From JAZKAR01 sp040389065 (GTDB lineage Bacteria; Pseudomonadota; Gammaproteobacteria; Burkholderiales; Casimicrobiaceae): DNA of 64,000 nucleotides. A program made the position numbers and the translations under genes. How positions within the stretch are numbered: the stretch's first letter is position 1; the number at the start of each line of letters is the position of its first letter. The stretch lies in assembly GCA_040389065.1 (NCBI GenBank), contig JAZKAR010000026.1, positions 1 to 64,000 of the forward strand, written 5' to 3'. This document shows, piece after piece, positions 44,819 through 54,100 of this stretch. Under the pieces are notes generated by a model. It did not search any database. It was not told the origin of the DNA and saw nothing but the letters and a program-made list of their open reading frames with translations.

Positions 44819-47122
44819 GTGTCTTATGTCAATCTGTGGGCTTTAAATAAGGGACGTATCCCCTGCCTACCCCGTTTTAAATTCGCTGCACTCACGCTAT
44901 CACTTTTTTTAGCCGCAAACGAAACAAACGCAGCACTTCCTGAAGCTATTACTGAAACAACCAACCCTTCCCCACAAACTACTGAGCCATTGATGCCTGT
45001 GCCATTAACAGGCCAGAAAGAAACCACACTCGAAGCTAACTATGTTGAGCGTAATGCAGATAAGGTTCATGCAAAAGGCAATGTAGTTATTCAGCATGAA
45101 CTCTGGACAGCCCAAGGCGAATCGCTAGATTATGATTTGATGGCAGAACGCTTGAAAAGCACCCAACCCATCACGCTGATTAACCCTGCGCTCACCATTA
45201 AAGGAGAGTGTGTTGATTTAAATTTACAAAATAGAGCGGGCACTGTGGATAAAGCGAGTGTTCATTTCTTTGCTACTCCACGCGCTCCAGCCCGTTACTT
45301 TAGTGCCGAAAAACTTACCCTTCATGATGAAAATCATGCAACGTTAAACAAAGTACAATTTTCAGGATGCCCTGGCCCAGATCCTGATTGGTGGATTGAA
45401 AGCAAAAAAATCACCTTAGATCAAAGTAAAGGCATTGGCGAAGCACACGACGCTGCCCTTTATTTTAAAGGGGTGCCTTTATTCGTAACCCCTTGGATGG
45501 ATTTTTCACTGACGGGACAACGCAAAAGTGGTTTATTGCTCCCAACCTTTGGCACAAGTTCTGAACGAGGTTTTGAGTTTCAAACCCCAATATATTTGAA
45601 TCTTGCGCCTAATTATGATGCTACTCTTACTCCACGCTACATGACAAAGCGCGGTCTCCAGTTAAACTCCCAATTCCGCTTTCTTACCCCGCATCAAAAA
45701 GGGGAAATGGATGCCGAATGGTTACCGAATGATAGCCTTGAAGGTACCAGCCGCTACTTATTCAGCATTAAAGATACCGCACAAATTCGCGATAGCATGG
45801 GATTTTCATTTTTACGATTGAATCTTAATAAAGTCTCTGATGAACGCTATTTTGTCGACTTTGCTGATCGCGTAAGCTCAACTTCCCAAGGAACATTACC
45901 GCGCGAAATTGATTGGACAAAAGGGTTCAATGCCCCGCTAGATACCAGTATTGTAGGGCGCTTTCGCTTTCAGCGTTTTCAAGCCCTTCAAACTCAGCCG
46001 CAAGATATGCCGTATGAGCGCACCCCGCAGTTTAACCTCAGTACCAATACCCCTTTAAAAGGCATTGCACGCGGCCTTTCGCTTTATAGTGAATCAGAAG
46101 TCGCCCGCTTTCGCCAAGCTATACTGCCCTCTGTTGACCGCATGATTTTTTATCCGCAATTACGTTATAACCATCGCACCCCTGCTACGCAATTTGATGC
46201 CAATGTAGGCGCGAATGGGCGGCTCTATCGCGATAATGGCAGCACCACACAAATTTGGACACCAATCACCAGTCTGGATGGCCGATTATTTATCGAGCCT
46301 GATAAACCTAGCCCTTACTTACCCATGCTCGAACCTAGAGCCTATTACGTTTATATTCCTTACCGTGATCAATCAGGCGCTCGTATTATTGATAGCGCTC
46401 CGTTTGCGGCAGAAGATTTAGGGTTATTCAGCATTAATGATTTTACTGGCTCTGATCGTATTAATGATGCTAATCGCCTTACCTTAGCCATGAATGCACA
46501 CTGGAAGCACCCTACGCGAGATACCGAACGGCTTGTGGTAGGGATTGCACAGCGTTTTTCATTTCAAACTCCACAAATTAGCCCAGGCGATCTTAAAAGT
46601 AAGAATCCCTTATTCGTTTATGCACGCGGAGAAATGGGGCCAGGATTTAATTGGACAACCACCGCAAGCTACGATGTAGATACCAAACTTGTGCAACAAG
46701 TACAAATGGGGTTTCAATACCGCCCTACCGACAGCCTGCTATTTAATAGTATTTATCGTTATCAGCGCGATGCGCAGCTCACTGCACAGCCTAACGAAAA
46801 TTGGAAACAGCTCGATTTTTCGGGCCAATGGACGCTCTCAAATCAATGGAAAACCGTATGGCGCTGGAACTATGACCTCGAAAACAAAAAAACACTCGAA
46901 GCATTAGGAGGCCTTGAATATACACGCGGTTGCTGGGGTATTCGTGCCGTAGGCCAACATTTAGTCACCAGCTCCACTAGCTCAAACCATGCCTTCTTTA
47001 TTCAATTGGAACTTGAAGGGTTAGGCCAACTAGGTGCAAATCCTCTTGAAGCATTGCGTCGCTCGATTCCTGGATATGTAGATAACTCTACTGCCTCGCA
47101 ATCACAATTTAACTCGCGCTAA
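44819..47122 (+). CDS. lptD: LPS-assembly outer-membrane protein LptD
   Basis: 767 residues. After a signal peptide-like stretch (FAALTLSLFLAANETNAAL) comes the OstA-type N-domain (LEANYVERNADKVHAKGNVVIQ) and then the large C-terminal beta barrel (GFEFQTPIYLNLAPNYDATLTPRYM, ending QSQFNSR). The N-terminal Cys pairs needed for disulfide maturation are represented (GECVDL, FSGCPGPDPDW). GTG 44819 with AAGGAAAG about six bases upstream. LptD inserts LPS in the outer membrane. The usual downstream gene surA is absent here; sdaA follows instead. Confidence 0.94.
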   Translation: MSYVNLWALNKGRIPCLPRFKFAALTLSLFLAANETNAALPEAITETTNPSPQTTEPLMPVPLTGQKETTLEANYVERNADKVHAKGNVVIQHELWTAQGESLDYDLMAERLKSTQPITLINPALTIKGECVDLNLQNRAGTVDKASVHFFATPRAPARYFSAEKLTLHDENHATLNKVQFSGCPGPDPDWWIESKKITLDQSKGIGEAHDAALYFKGVPLFVTPWMDFSLTGQRKSGLLLPTFGTSSERGFEFQTPIYLNLAPNYDATLTPRYMTKRGLQLNSQFRFLTPHQKGEMDAEWLPNDSLEGTSRYLFSIKDTAQIRDSMGFSFLRLNLNKVSDERYFVDFADRVSSTSQGTLPREIDWTKGFNAPLDTSIVGRFRFQRFQALQTQPQDMPYERTPQFNLSTNTPLKGIARGLSLYSESEVARFRQAILPSVDRMIFYPQLRYNHRTPATQFDANVGANGRLYRDNGSTTQIWTPITSLDGRLFIEPDKPSPYLPMLEPRAYYVYIPYRDQSGARIIDSAPFAAEDLGLFSINDFTGSDRINDANRLTLAMNAHWKHPTRDTERLVVGIAQRFSFQTPQISPGDLKSKNPLFVYARGEMGPGFNWTTTASYDVDTKLVQQVQMGFQYRPTDSLLFNSIYRYQRDAQLTAQPNENWKQLDFSGQWTLSNQWKTVWRWNYDLENKKTLEALGGLEYTRGCWGIRAVGQHLVTSSTSSNHAFFIQLELEGLGQLGANPLEALRRSIPGYVDNSTASQSQFNSR

Positions 47123-47289
47123 AGATATAAAGGCAGCAGCTAATACCCACGAACAGACTCAACTAGTTTCATTTCATGTTAGGCTTACTGATGATGCGTT
47201 GTGATAAGTTTTATAGCAACGCTCACGTTAAATATGCTTATTAAAGCGTGTCTTATGCCAGTTTAACCTGCACTGAAAAGGATACCCCT

Positions 47290-48663
47290 ATGGCAGTTTC
47301 AGTCTTTGATCTGTTTAAAATTGGTATTGGCCCTTCAAGCTCGCATACAGTGGGGCCTATGCGTGCAGCCAACCTTTTCTTAGCTAAGCTTAGGGAAGCT
47401 AATCTTTTCTCAAGCATTGCGCGAATAGAAGTCAAACTATTTGGCTCTCTAGGGGCAACAGGTAAAGGGCATAGTTCTGATAAGGGTGTTATTTTAGGTT
47501 TAATGGGTGAGCACCCCGATACGATTGATATTGATCGTATTCCTGATTATCTCTCAAATCTTGCATCCTCTGGCATTTTAACGCTTGATCACCAGTATCC
47601 TATTTCCTTTAATGCAAAAACCGATGTTCTTTTCTACCGGCAAGCCTTGCCTGAACACCCTAACGCGCTACGATTTTGTGCCTTGAATAGTCAAGGAAAG
47701 CTCCTGAAAGAAAACACCTATTTATCGGTAGGAGGCGGGTTTATTGCCTCGTTAGGAGCCGCCAATACACAGGTTTTAGAAACGCCTAAAAAGCTGCCCT
47801 TCCCCTTTACCTCTGCCAAGATTCTTTTAGAACTATGCAATACCCATCAGCTCAGTATTAGCGCCTTAGTCATGCAAAATGAGAAAAGCTGGCGCAGTGA
47901 AGAAGCTATTTTAGCGGGCATTGATCAACTATGGAAAACCATGCAAGCCTGCGTGCAACGCGGCTTAACTAAAACAGGCACGCTTCCTGGCCCTCTAAAT
48001 ATTAAACGGCGCGCACCAGACTTGTATGCCCAATGGTTAAAAAATATTGAAGGCGCTACGGTTGACCCCCTTACGGCGCTCGACTGGGTCAATATTTGTG
48101 CCATCGCTGTGAATGAAGAAAATGCGATGGGCGGTCGTGTTGTTACAGCACCCACCAATGGTGCCGCGGGTGTTATTCCAGGTGTGCTGCATTATTACGA
48201 ACGCTTTGTTCCTCATGCAAACCAACAAGGCATTACTGAATTTTTCCTCACCGCCACCGCCATTGGTTTGCTCTATAAACTGAACGCCTCTATTTCAGGA
48301 GCCGAAGTCGGCTGCCAGGGCGAAGTAGGTGTTGCCAGCTCTATGGCAGCCGCAGGCTTAGCCGCAGCGCTAGGCGGAACGCCCACACAAATTGAAAATG
48401 CAGCAGAAATTGCGATGGAACATCATTTAGGAATGACCTGTGACCCTGTGGGTGGATTGGTACAAATCCCATGTATTGAACGCAATGCAATGGGCGCAGT
48501 AAAAGCCATTAATGCAGCCCGCATGGCTTTACATGGCGATGGCAAACACTATGTATCACTCGATTCCGTTATTAAAACCATGTGGGAAACGGGTGCTGAT
48601 ATGAAAACCAAATATAAAGAAACATCGCGGGGCGGCTTGGCAGTTAATATTGTTGAATGTTAA
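47290..48663 (+). CDS. sdaA: L-serine ammonia-lyase (L-serine dehydratase)
   Basis: Iron-sulfur L-serine deaminase giving pyruvate and ammonia. About 457 residues, single-chain type: SVFDLFKIGIGPSSSHTVGPMRAA opens the beta domain, the catalytic domain has TNGAAGVIPGVLHYYERFV, and cluster cysteines appear in GCQGEVGVASSMAAAG, MTCDPVGG and IPCIERNAMG. ATG 47290 is preferred over 47248 because the conserved part starts at MAVSVFDLF with AAGG upstream. Confidence 0.94.
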   Translation: MAVSVFDLFKIGIGPSSSHTVGPMRAANLFLAKLREANLFSSIARIEVKLFGSLGATGKGHSSDKGVILGLMGEHPDTIDIDRIPDYLSNLASSGILTLDHQYPISFNAKTDVLFYRQALPEHPNALRFCALNSQGKLLKENTYLSVGGGFIASLGAANTQVLETPKKLPFPFTSAKILLELCNTHQLSISALVMQNEKSWRSEEAILAGIDQLWKTMQACVQRGLTKTGTLPGPLNIKRRAPDLYAQWLKNIEGATVDPLTALDWVNICAIAVNEENAMGGRVVTAPTNGAAGVIPGVLHYYERFVPHANQQGITEFFLTATAIGLLYKLNASISGAEVGCQGEVGVASSMAAAGLAAALGGTPTQIENAAEIAMEHHLGMTCDPVGGLVQIPCIERNAMGAVKAINAARMALHGDGKHYVSLDSVIKTMWETGADMKTKYKETSRGGLAVNIVEC

Positions 48664-48697
48664 CTACACTCTCTTAAAGAATGTATTGAGAATAAAA

Positions 48698-48937
48698 ATG
48701 TTTAAAAAATCACTTGTTTTATTATCTTTATTAACTTTCTCTAATAATATTTGGGCTGCAACATTTACAAATAAATCATCCTGGGAAGCTTCTACGTCTG
48801 GAGTTACTATAGACGAGCCTGTGTTCGCTGGGTGCAAGGGAACTGTTGGTGCACAAAGTTGTACAGACTACCCAAATGGCGTATTTACTGATACCAAAGT
48901 GCTGGGTCAAGCAGAATCATTTATTCAATTTGATTAG
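48698..48937 (+). pseudogene. PEP-CTERM-type secreted protein, truncated copy
   Basis: About 79 residues starting MFKKSLVLLSLLTFSNNIWA (signal peptide), then TFTNKSSWEAS, DEPVFAGC and a run ending AESFIQFD. It aligns with the first 80 residues of the intact paralogue at 49228 (SILQFNS continues there). The frame stops at TAG 48935-48937, which is part of the left tip of a palindromic element (48934-48950). The rest of the gene, including any sorting signal, is gone. It is therefore a gene broken by the element. Confidence 0.8.
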
Positions 48938-48950
48938 AAGTTACGCAGTT
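48934..48950. mobile_element. Palindromic element, left tip only
   Basis: TTAGAAGTTACGCAGTT is a perfect consensus tip, but no matching right tip follows in the next 250 bases. It lies inside the truncated PEP-CTERM-type gene and provides its stop codon, so the rest was lost with the gene tail. Confidence 0.75.
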
Positions 48951-49034
48951 GAGATAACGGAGTAGAGAGGTTTGGAAATATAAACCCGCACAGCATTTCT
49001 AATGATGGCAGTCTTAGCTTCACGGTGGAGCCTT

Positions 49035-49190
49035 AGGGTCAGGTCTCCCATTGCACAAAACAGATTTTATAAGTACACCCAAGTAGATGAAGCAGAATAA
49101 ATAAAAATGGATAAAATCATGTGCAGTGGGAGACTTGACCCCAATTTTTTTGTGACCCCAATTTTTTTGACCCCAATTTTTTACAATTTT
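49035..49190. mobile_element. Inverted-repeat remnant with GGGTCAGGTCTCCCATTGCAC ends
   Basis: AGGGTCAGGTCTCCCATTGC (49035-49054) and GTGCAGTGGGAGACTTGACC (49121-49140) are inverted near-copies, about 85-105 bp apart. The right end is followed by three GACCCCAATTTTTT units (about 49137-49182). Such strings flank elements mobilised by REP-associated tyrosine transposases. No transposase is present, so it is non-autonomous or a remnant. It separates the two PEP-CTERM-type paralogues. Confidence 0.6.
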
Positions 49191-49227
49191 TCTATACATT
49201 CATTTAAAACTAATCATGAGAATAAAT

Positions 49228-49806
49228 ATGTTTAAAAAATCACTGATTTTATTATCATTACTAGCTGCATCTCCTAACATTTGGGCAGATATGACTTACA
49301 CGAATAGAGCAGCATGGGAAGCCGCTGTTCCAGGCGCAATTTTAGATGAGCCTGAGTTTGTCGGATGTAGCGCTCAAAGCTGTACTTACTACTTTAATCA
49401 AGACTTCACTGATACCAAAGTACTTGGACAAGTAGATTCAATTCTTCAATTTAATTCTATAACAGGAATAGGAATACAGCATGGTAACTTTAGTGCTATC
49501 GGATTTAATGTTGGCACGCAAGGTGTTAATGTTGGTGGAAAATTAGCATTTGGAATGGGTGATGCTGCTCAGCAGTACGTAGTTCCCTCTAGTTTTACAG
49601 GTGGTTTTTTTGGAATAGTAATAAATGGTATAACTCAACTCAATATACTGAGAATTATTCCAATAAGTTCTACACCAGTAACCTATACATTAAGTAACAT
49701 TCAGACTTCAGTTTCACCTACTCCCGAACCCGAAACCTACGCAATGCTTCTGCTTGGTTTAGGAAGCATCGGCTTTTTAAGAAGAAAAGCACGCACTAAG
49801 AAATAA
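49228..49806 (+). CDS. PEP-CTERM sorting-domain secreted protein
   Basis: 192 residues. A signal peptide (SLILLSLLAASPNIWA) and a beta-rich middle (TNRAAWEAAVPGAILDEPEFVG) precede a C-terminal PEP-CTERM tripartite signal: PEPETYAMLLLGLGSIGF, then RRK. This is the exosortase/archaeosortase target, removed on export or anchoring. The middle region is of the type found in many environmental betaproteobacteria and has no known enzymatic motif. ATG 49228 follows GAG with a weak site. No exosortase gene is in the window. Confidence 0.88.
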   Translation: MFKKSLILLSLLAASPNIWADMTYTNRAAWEAAVPGAILDEPEFVGCSAQSCTYYFNQDFTDTKVLGQVDSILQFNSITGIGIQHGNFSAIGFNVGTQGVNVGGKLAFGMGDAAQQYVVPSSFTGGFFGIVINGITQLNILRIIPISSTPVTYTLSNIQTSVSPTPEPETYAMLLLGLGSIGFLRRKARTKK

Positions 49807-50104
49807 TTTAAATATTAAACTTATTGATGCAGCTAATGCCATAGCTTTAAAGGTGCCTAGCTTAATCATCCATAGAAAAGCCTACTCGTAATCCTAGTAA
49901 CCTAAAAGCGCTTAGCAAAAATAATTCTATTTCACGCCTTAGCTTATTAACAACACTTGCATCAACAAACCCTTGCTCTTTTGGGCATCCTGAGCCATAC
50001 AAATAAGTGTTTACCCTATTAATTTGTTTTGTAAATCAATACGGTAATTGAATACATATTCACGCTTGTGTAGAAAATAAAAATGGCTTTCAGGAGAATA
50101 CAAA
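49807..50104. other. Leader region before small lipoprotein
   Basis: About 300 bp without a supported gene. No strong hairpin or repeat was seen. It should contain the promoter of the lipoprotein/large-secreted-protein pair. Confidence 0.4.
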
Positions 50105-50266
50105 ATGCACACCAAGCCTTTTCTTTTGGGTATCGGCAGTATCATTCTTTTATACGGATGTGGAGGGGGCGCCTCAACGACTTCAAGCGTACCAGCAGGC
50201 CCCAACTCTACAGCAGTGGTTGGAGTTGAAACCCCATCGTCTGTTGCTGTTGTTACAGCCCGATAA
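50105..50266 (+). CDS. Small lipoprotein
   Basis: A 53-residue product starting MHTKPFLLGIGSIILLYGCG: a signal peptide with lipobox LLYGC, then GGGASTTSSVPAGPNS and a short Val/Thr-rich end. AGGAG (50092-50096) is eight bases before ATG 50105. It ends 15 bases before the start of the large secreted protein, so the two are an operon. The function is unknown. Confidence 0.75.
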   Translation: MHTKPFLLGIGSIILLYGCGGGASTTSSVPAGPNSTAVVGVETPSSVAVVTAR

Positions 50267-50281
50267 GAGAGAACAATCACT

Positions 50282-52576
50282 ATGATAAAAAAAACGTTTC
50301 AACTTTCACCTTTACGTGCATTCATCTCTCTTTTAAGCCTTGCTTCTTCTAGCTCCATTTTGGCTTTGCCTCCTTCAACATCAGCGTACAATACAGACAT
50401 TCAACATAGCTCTGTACAAGATCAAACCTCTGAAGCCATTGCTCAAGTGAATCAAATTACCTGTTTTATGAAAAGTATGGCACCGGCTGAAATGGTAAAC
50501 CGAGGGCCGTATGTTGCATTAGTCAACGAAAAAGCTTGTAAAAGCGACAGCCGCTCAGATGCCAGTGGCAGTGCAAATACCTCCTCAGGCGGCGACCAAA
50601 TTAACTACATGCGTGCCATTGTTGATTCAACACGCGCCGATAACGATTCCCCTATGCGTGTAAAAGTATGGGTTGAAGACGAAAATGAAGGCCGAAGCTC
50701 TACCATTTTCGTGAACCTTTCAGCTACCACACCACCTAGCACTGCAAATCCATACGGTACGTTTAGAATGGATTTTGCTTTACCAAATCCCGACAATATC
50801 GCTAGCCCTATGATGCAAGGCTTTATTGATGCCTCAGATACTGGCCTCAGCTTTGTAGAGCGCGATGCAGAAGGCAGTAACCCTGAGCAATTTACGCGCA
50901 TGCGTTTACAAACCAGCGGCACGCTATCAGGCTCGGGCGCAGCCTCACTGCGCTCTCATGACTCTATGGATAACACGCTAACTGAAATGACCTTTGCTTA
51001 CAATAGCGATTTTTTCCGACGCAATAATGGTACGCAAGATCATTGTTTTTCAAGACAAGAAAACGAAGCCAGCTCATCGGTATGGCAATATGGCTTATAT
51101 GATGGAAATACTGGCGATCGCATTGATGTGAAATCAGGCTTCCCCATCAGCGTCACGTTAAATAATGTGCCTTATCAGGGGTATATCGGTTATTACGGAA
51201 TCTCACTACCCGAAAGCGTGCAAAGCCAGCTCACAGATGGTATGACCATTAAACGGTTTAATGGAAACAGCGATGCTAATTACACGCTGAAACTCTCTAG
51301 AGGCCGCCTGATTAAATATACGAAAAAATCGCGCACCTTAGCATCGATTGATCAGCTTCCTTTCCAGTTTTTTCCTAACGGGCTGACCATAAATGGTTTA
51401 CCTGAAGGCGCAACCAATGCCATGCTGCAAGCTAAATGGGATGAAACCTCACACTCTATTATCATTACTGCTTATTCACAGTGTGGTCAAAATGGCTGCT
51501 TACTCAAAGATCTTCCTATGCCTATCTCTATCGCAGGTAGTACTTTAGCAAACCAAGCGCAAGGCGGCATACACGCTAATTCGCAAACCTTAGGCGGCGA
51601 TCTTTTCTTAACCAAAGAAGCTTTACTGCAAAGCACGCAAAATATTTTTTATCGCTCTTCACAATTGGTGTATCCAAACGATACAACCGAAGTACAAGGC
51701 AAAACTTTTCACTGTATTTCTAATTGTATGACAGCGACTAGCCTTTCAAACTTCGCTACCCGCTCTACCAGTAACGCTACTACACCATTTACAAGTGCTG
51801 AAAATAATTTTGGCCCTGTATCAGCCAGTGCTGTTATCAGTTATCAAATGAATAGCCAAGGGGAGCTAGAAGATACCTCTAACCATCAAGCAGCTATTTG
51901 GACAGCCTCTTCTGACGCTTTACAAGGCACATTTTATGGTCAGGGTATTCGCTCAGGTCGCTTAGTGACTACGCTTGCTGACCTTGAATGCCAGCCAAGC
52001 AGCAACACCTATTGTTCATGGAAAGCGGATGCCGTTGAAAGTTATTATGAATGGGAAACCGGGCCTAATAACTGGAATAAATTTTCAGGGTTAGTGGATA
52101 GTCAAAGTAACCCTGTTACCTTTGATGCGCCTCTGCAATTAAGCTATAACGTGCCCAATAATGCTAGCCTTTATGGTGAGCTTGCAGGCCGCACTATTTC
52201 TTTACAATATGCAGGTTTTGGGCAACTTTGGGGTATTCCTGGGCATTGCGTAAGTGCGCGTGATAATAGCGAAGTTAGCTGCGATACACAAAATGCGCGT
52301 TATGTGCCAGCCTTTACTATTCCAGCCACCGTCGAAGAAGGTGCAGTCAGTGATGAGCATGTTACGTACTTAACAAAATGGCTAGATCGTGAAATTCGCT
52401 TCAAAAAAGTTGATGCAAGCAATTGCAGCAGCCTTACGCTTGGTGATGCCTCGCAATTACCTGCTACAACGGGCGTAAAAGATCCTAGCAATTCTACGAG
52501 CGATATTTACATTGGGGAAAAACCCTCGCTGAGTACTACAGCGCCGCGTGTAATTCATGGGGTAGTTCAATACTAA
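50282..52576 (+). CDS. Large secreted protein, unknown family
   Basis: 764 residues. A signal peptide (AFISLLSLASSSSILALP) is followed by mostly beta-strand sequence with scattered Cys pairs (HCFSRQENE, QCGQNGCLLK, HCISNCMT, CQPSSNTYCSW, HCVSARDNSEVSC). Structural repeats are not obvious, and I recognise no domain. It lies 15 bases after the small lipoprotein. The product is probably periplasmic or extracellular; disulfide-stabilised because of the paired cysteines. Confidence 0.8.
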   Translation: MIKKTFQLSPLRAFISLLSLASSSSILALPPSTSAYNTDIQHSSVQDQTSEAIAQVNQITCFMKSMAPAEMVNRGPYVALVNEKACKSDSRSDASGSANTSSGGDQINYMRAIVDSTRADNDSPMRVKVWVEDENEGRSSTIFVNLSATTPPSTANPYGTFRMDFALPNPDNIASPMMQGFIDASDTGLSFVERDAEGSNPEQFTRMRLQTSGTLSGSGAASLRSHDSMDNTLTEMTFAYNSDFFRRNNGTQDHCFSRQENEASSSVWQYGLYDGNTGDRIDVKSGFPISVTLNNVPYQGYIGYYGISLPESVQSQLTDGMTIKRFNGNSDANYTLKLSRGRLIKYTKKSRTLASIDQLPFQFFPNGLTINGLPEGATNAMLQAKWDETSHSIIITAYSQCGQNGCLLKDLPMPISIAGSTLANQAQGGIHANSQTLGGDLFLTKEALLQSTQNIFYRSSQLVYPNDTTEVQGKTFHCISNCMTATSLSNFATRSTSNATTPFTSAENNFGPVSASAVISYQMNSQGELEDTSNHQAAIWTASSDALQGTFYGQGIRSGRLVTTLADLECQPSSNTYCSWKADAVESYYEWETGPNNWNKFSGLVDSQSNPVTFDAPLQLSYNVPNNASLYGELAGRTISLQYAGFGQLWGIPGHCVSARDNSEVSCDTQNARYVPAFTIPATVEEGAVSDEHVTYLTKWLDREIRFKKVDASNCSSLTLGDASQLPATTGVKDPSNSTSDIYIGEKPSLSTTAPRVIHGVVQY

Positions 52577-52592
52577 AAACTGATAACGTTTC

Positions 52593-52624
52593 ATGCATCC
52601 TTGGTTAATAAAACAGGGATGCAT
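52593..52624 (+). terminator. Likely terminator after large secreted protein
   Basis: ATGCATCCTTG (52593-52603) pairs with CAGGGATGCAT (52614-52624), an 11-bp stem with one G-T pair, and AGGAGTTTTT follows. It is placed 17 bases after the stop codon. Confidence 0.55.
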
Positions 52625-52793
52625 AGGAGTTTTTAGGGTTCTTCAGCCACGCGTAGCAACCGACCGTACATCCCTTTTAAATAGCGCAATTCAGATGCCT
52701 ATCTTGCCCCGATACATCGGCATAAGAGATGCATAAATAAGCACATTTAATTGAGACGATTAGTATCAGTCCTATCTAAATGAGTGCAGTATT

Positions 52794-53972
52794 ATGATAG
52801 TTAAATCTCCCCCTCACAACTTTCTCAATCCTCTCAATACCCTTACCTCCCTTAATCGTGTGATTCAACTCACACTCATCATTTCTCTCTTTGCGCATGC
52901 ATTTGGTTTTTTTATCTGGAAAATGAATCACTCTAAGCTTATCGTTAAACCCATCTATAAAGTTTCTTCAAAACACCTCACACTGCGCGTTCAATCAGGG
53001 TTTCTTGTAAAGCACCCTAGCTTTAGTGCTCCCCATCAGGTACATCGCACTGATGCTTCTATCAAACCTGCTACTGCTATGCCCATCGCTCCATCAACAC
53101 TTAACCCTACCTCTCATTCTTCATCTCTCCCTAATCCCTCCAATGCCCCAAAAACTGTTAAACACATTATTGCGTTACCCAAAATTATTGCATCAACTCA
53201 ATTACTTGAAGTCACATCAGCCCCATCGCCAACGATAAAAACTACTCCACTTGCTGATACAGCTTCTTCTGCTCCATTATCGAAAGCAAACTTTGCAGCA
53301 AACCCTGTATCTGAAAAAGATACCTCCTCTTCCAAACCTACGCCTCCGATGCCTATTCAAGGGGTTCAGCTTTTTTCGGCGCCTCTTCCATCGATGTTGT
53401 CTTCAGCTCCTGTCGGGTACAAACCGGACTCAAAAATTTTTAGGCATCCTTCAACATTACCTACCAATCCTGCTTTATCTCATCAACCCCTTGCCACACA
53501 TCAAAATGCTCCAGCTTCCTACACACTTCAAACAGCGCAACGCGAGATGGAATCCGCGGTAAAAATGCGTGAAGCACACGTAATATGGGAATGGTCACAT
53601 TGGTGGGAACAAACAATTGCTCAAAATACTGCCATGCAATCTGTACATAGCGCCCGCTGCCAGCTTCATGAAAGTGTATGGCGTTGTATATATGATGATA
53701 TACCCTCTCCTGCTACCGCCCCTGACTCAATCGCCTTACAAAATGCGCTACATGCATTAAATGCTGTTCAGGGAAGTGAAATGATTCGCTTTACACTCAA
53801 CACGGAAGGATATTGGATTACCCAACGTGATCAAACACACCATCAAACCTATGAAAATGTATCGACAGCCTCGGCAAACATATCGCCATCGCTGCCTGAA
53901 AGGCATGTAAACCCTACTTCCCTTGAACCTGCGCCAACGACACCTGATACAATAGATAAAAATTTACATTAA
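52794..53972 (+). CDS. Membrane-anchored Pro/Ser-rich protein
   Basis: 392 residues, unknown. One N-terminal membrane helix (VIQLTLIISLFAHAFGFFIW) is followed by a long Pro/Ser/Thr/Ala-rich periplasmic region (residues about 70-265), then a folded C-terminal part with WEWSHWWEQTIAQNT, CQLHESVWRCIYDDIPS (a Cys pair) and FTLNTEGYWITQRD. The layout recalls TonB-like spanning proteins, but there is no TonB box-binding domain. Palindromic element copy 4 starts directly after the stop. Confidence 0.7.
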   Translation: MIVKSPPHNFLNPLNTLTSLNRVIQLTLIISLFAHAFGFFIWKMNHSKLIVKPIYKVSSKHLTLRVQSGFLVKHPSFSAPHQVHRTDASIKPATAMPIAPSTLNPTSHSSSLPNPSNAPKTVKHIIALPKIIASTQLLEVTSAPSPTIKTTPLADTASSAPLSKANFAANPVSEKDTSSSKPTPPMPIQGVQLFSAPLPSMLSSAPVGYKPDSKIFRHPSTLPTNPALSHQPLATHQNAPASYTLQTAQREMESAVKMREAHVIWEWSHWWEQTIAQNTAMQSVHSARCQLHESVWRCIYDDIPSPATAPDSIALQNALHALNAVQGSEMIRFTLNTEGYWITQRDQTHHQTYENVSTASANISPSLPERHVNPTSLEPAPTTPDTIDKNLH

Positions 53973-53974
53973 AG

Positions 53975-54081
53975 TTAGAAGTTACACAGTTTGACTCTAT
54001 CAAAGACTAGGTTACCCCTTATGAGGCATAGAGTAAGGCAGGTTGCTAATTCGCTGAGAAAGCCAAACTGCGTAACTTCTA
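53975..54081. mobile_element. Palindromic element, copy 4
   Basis: Left tip TTAGAAGTTACACAGTT (one change) and right tip AACTGCGTAACTTCTA. The TAGAAG-CTTCTA core (53976-54081) is flanked by a perfect 6-bp direct repeat TAAAGT (53970-53975 and 54082-54087). It lies between the membrane-anchored protein and aroC. Confidence 0.88.
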
Positions 54082-54100
54082 TAAAGTATTGAGGGGGCAT

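Noticed and set aside
53026..53562. Alternative frames inside the 392-residue Pro/Ser-rich protein
   Set aside because: Leu-rich peptides without motifs are frame-shifted readings of CCT/TCA-rich codons; the main frame has a membrane helix and a folded end.
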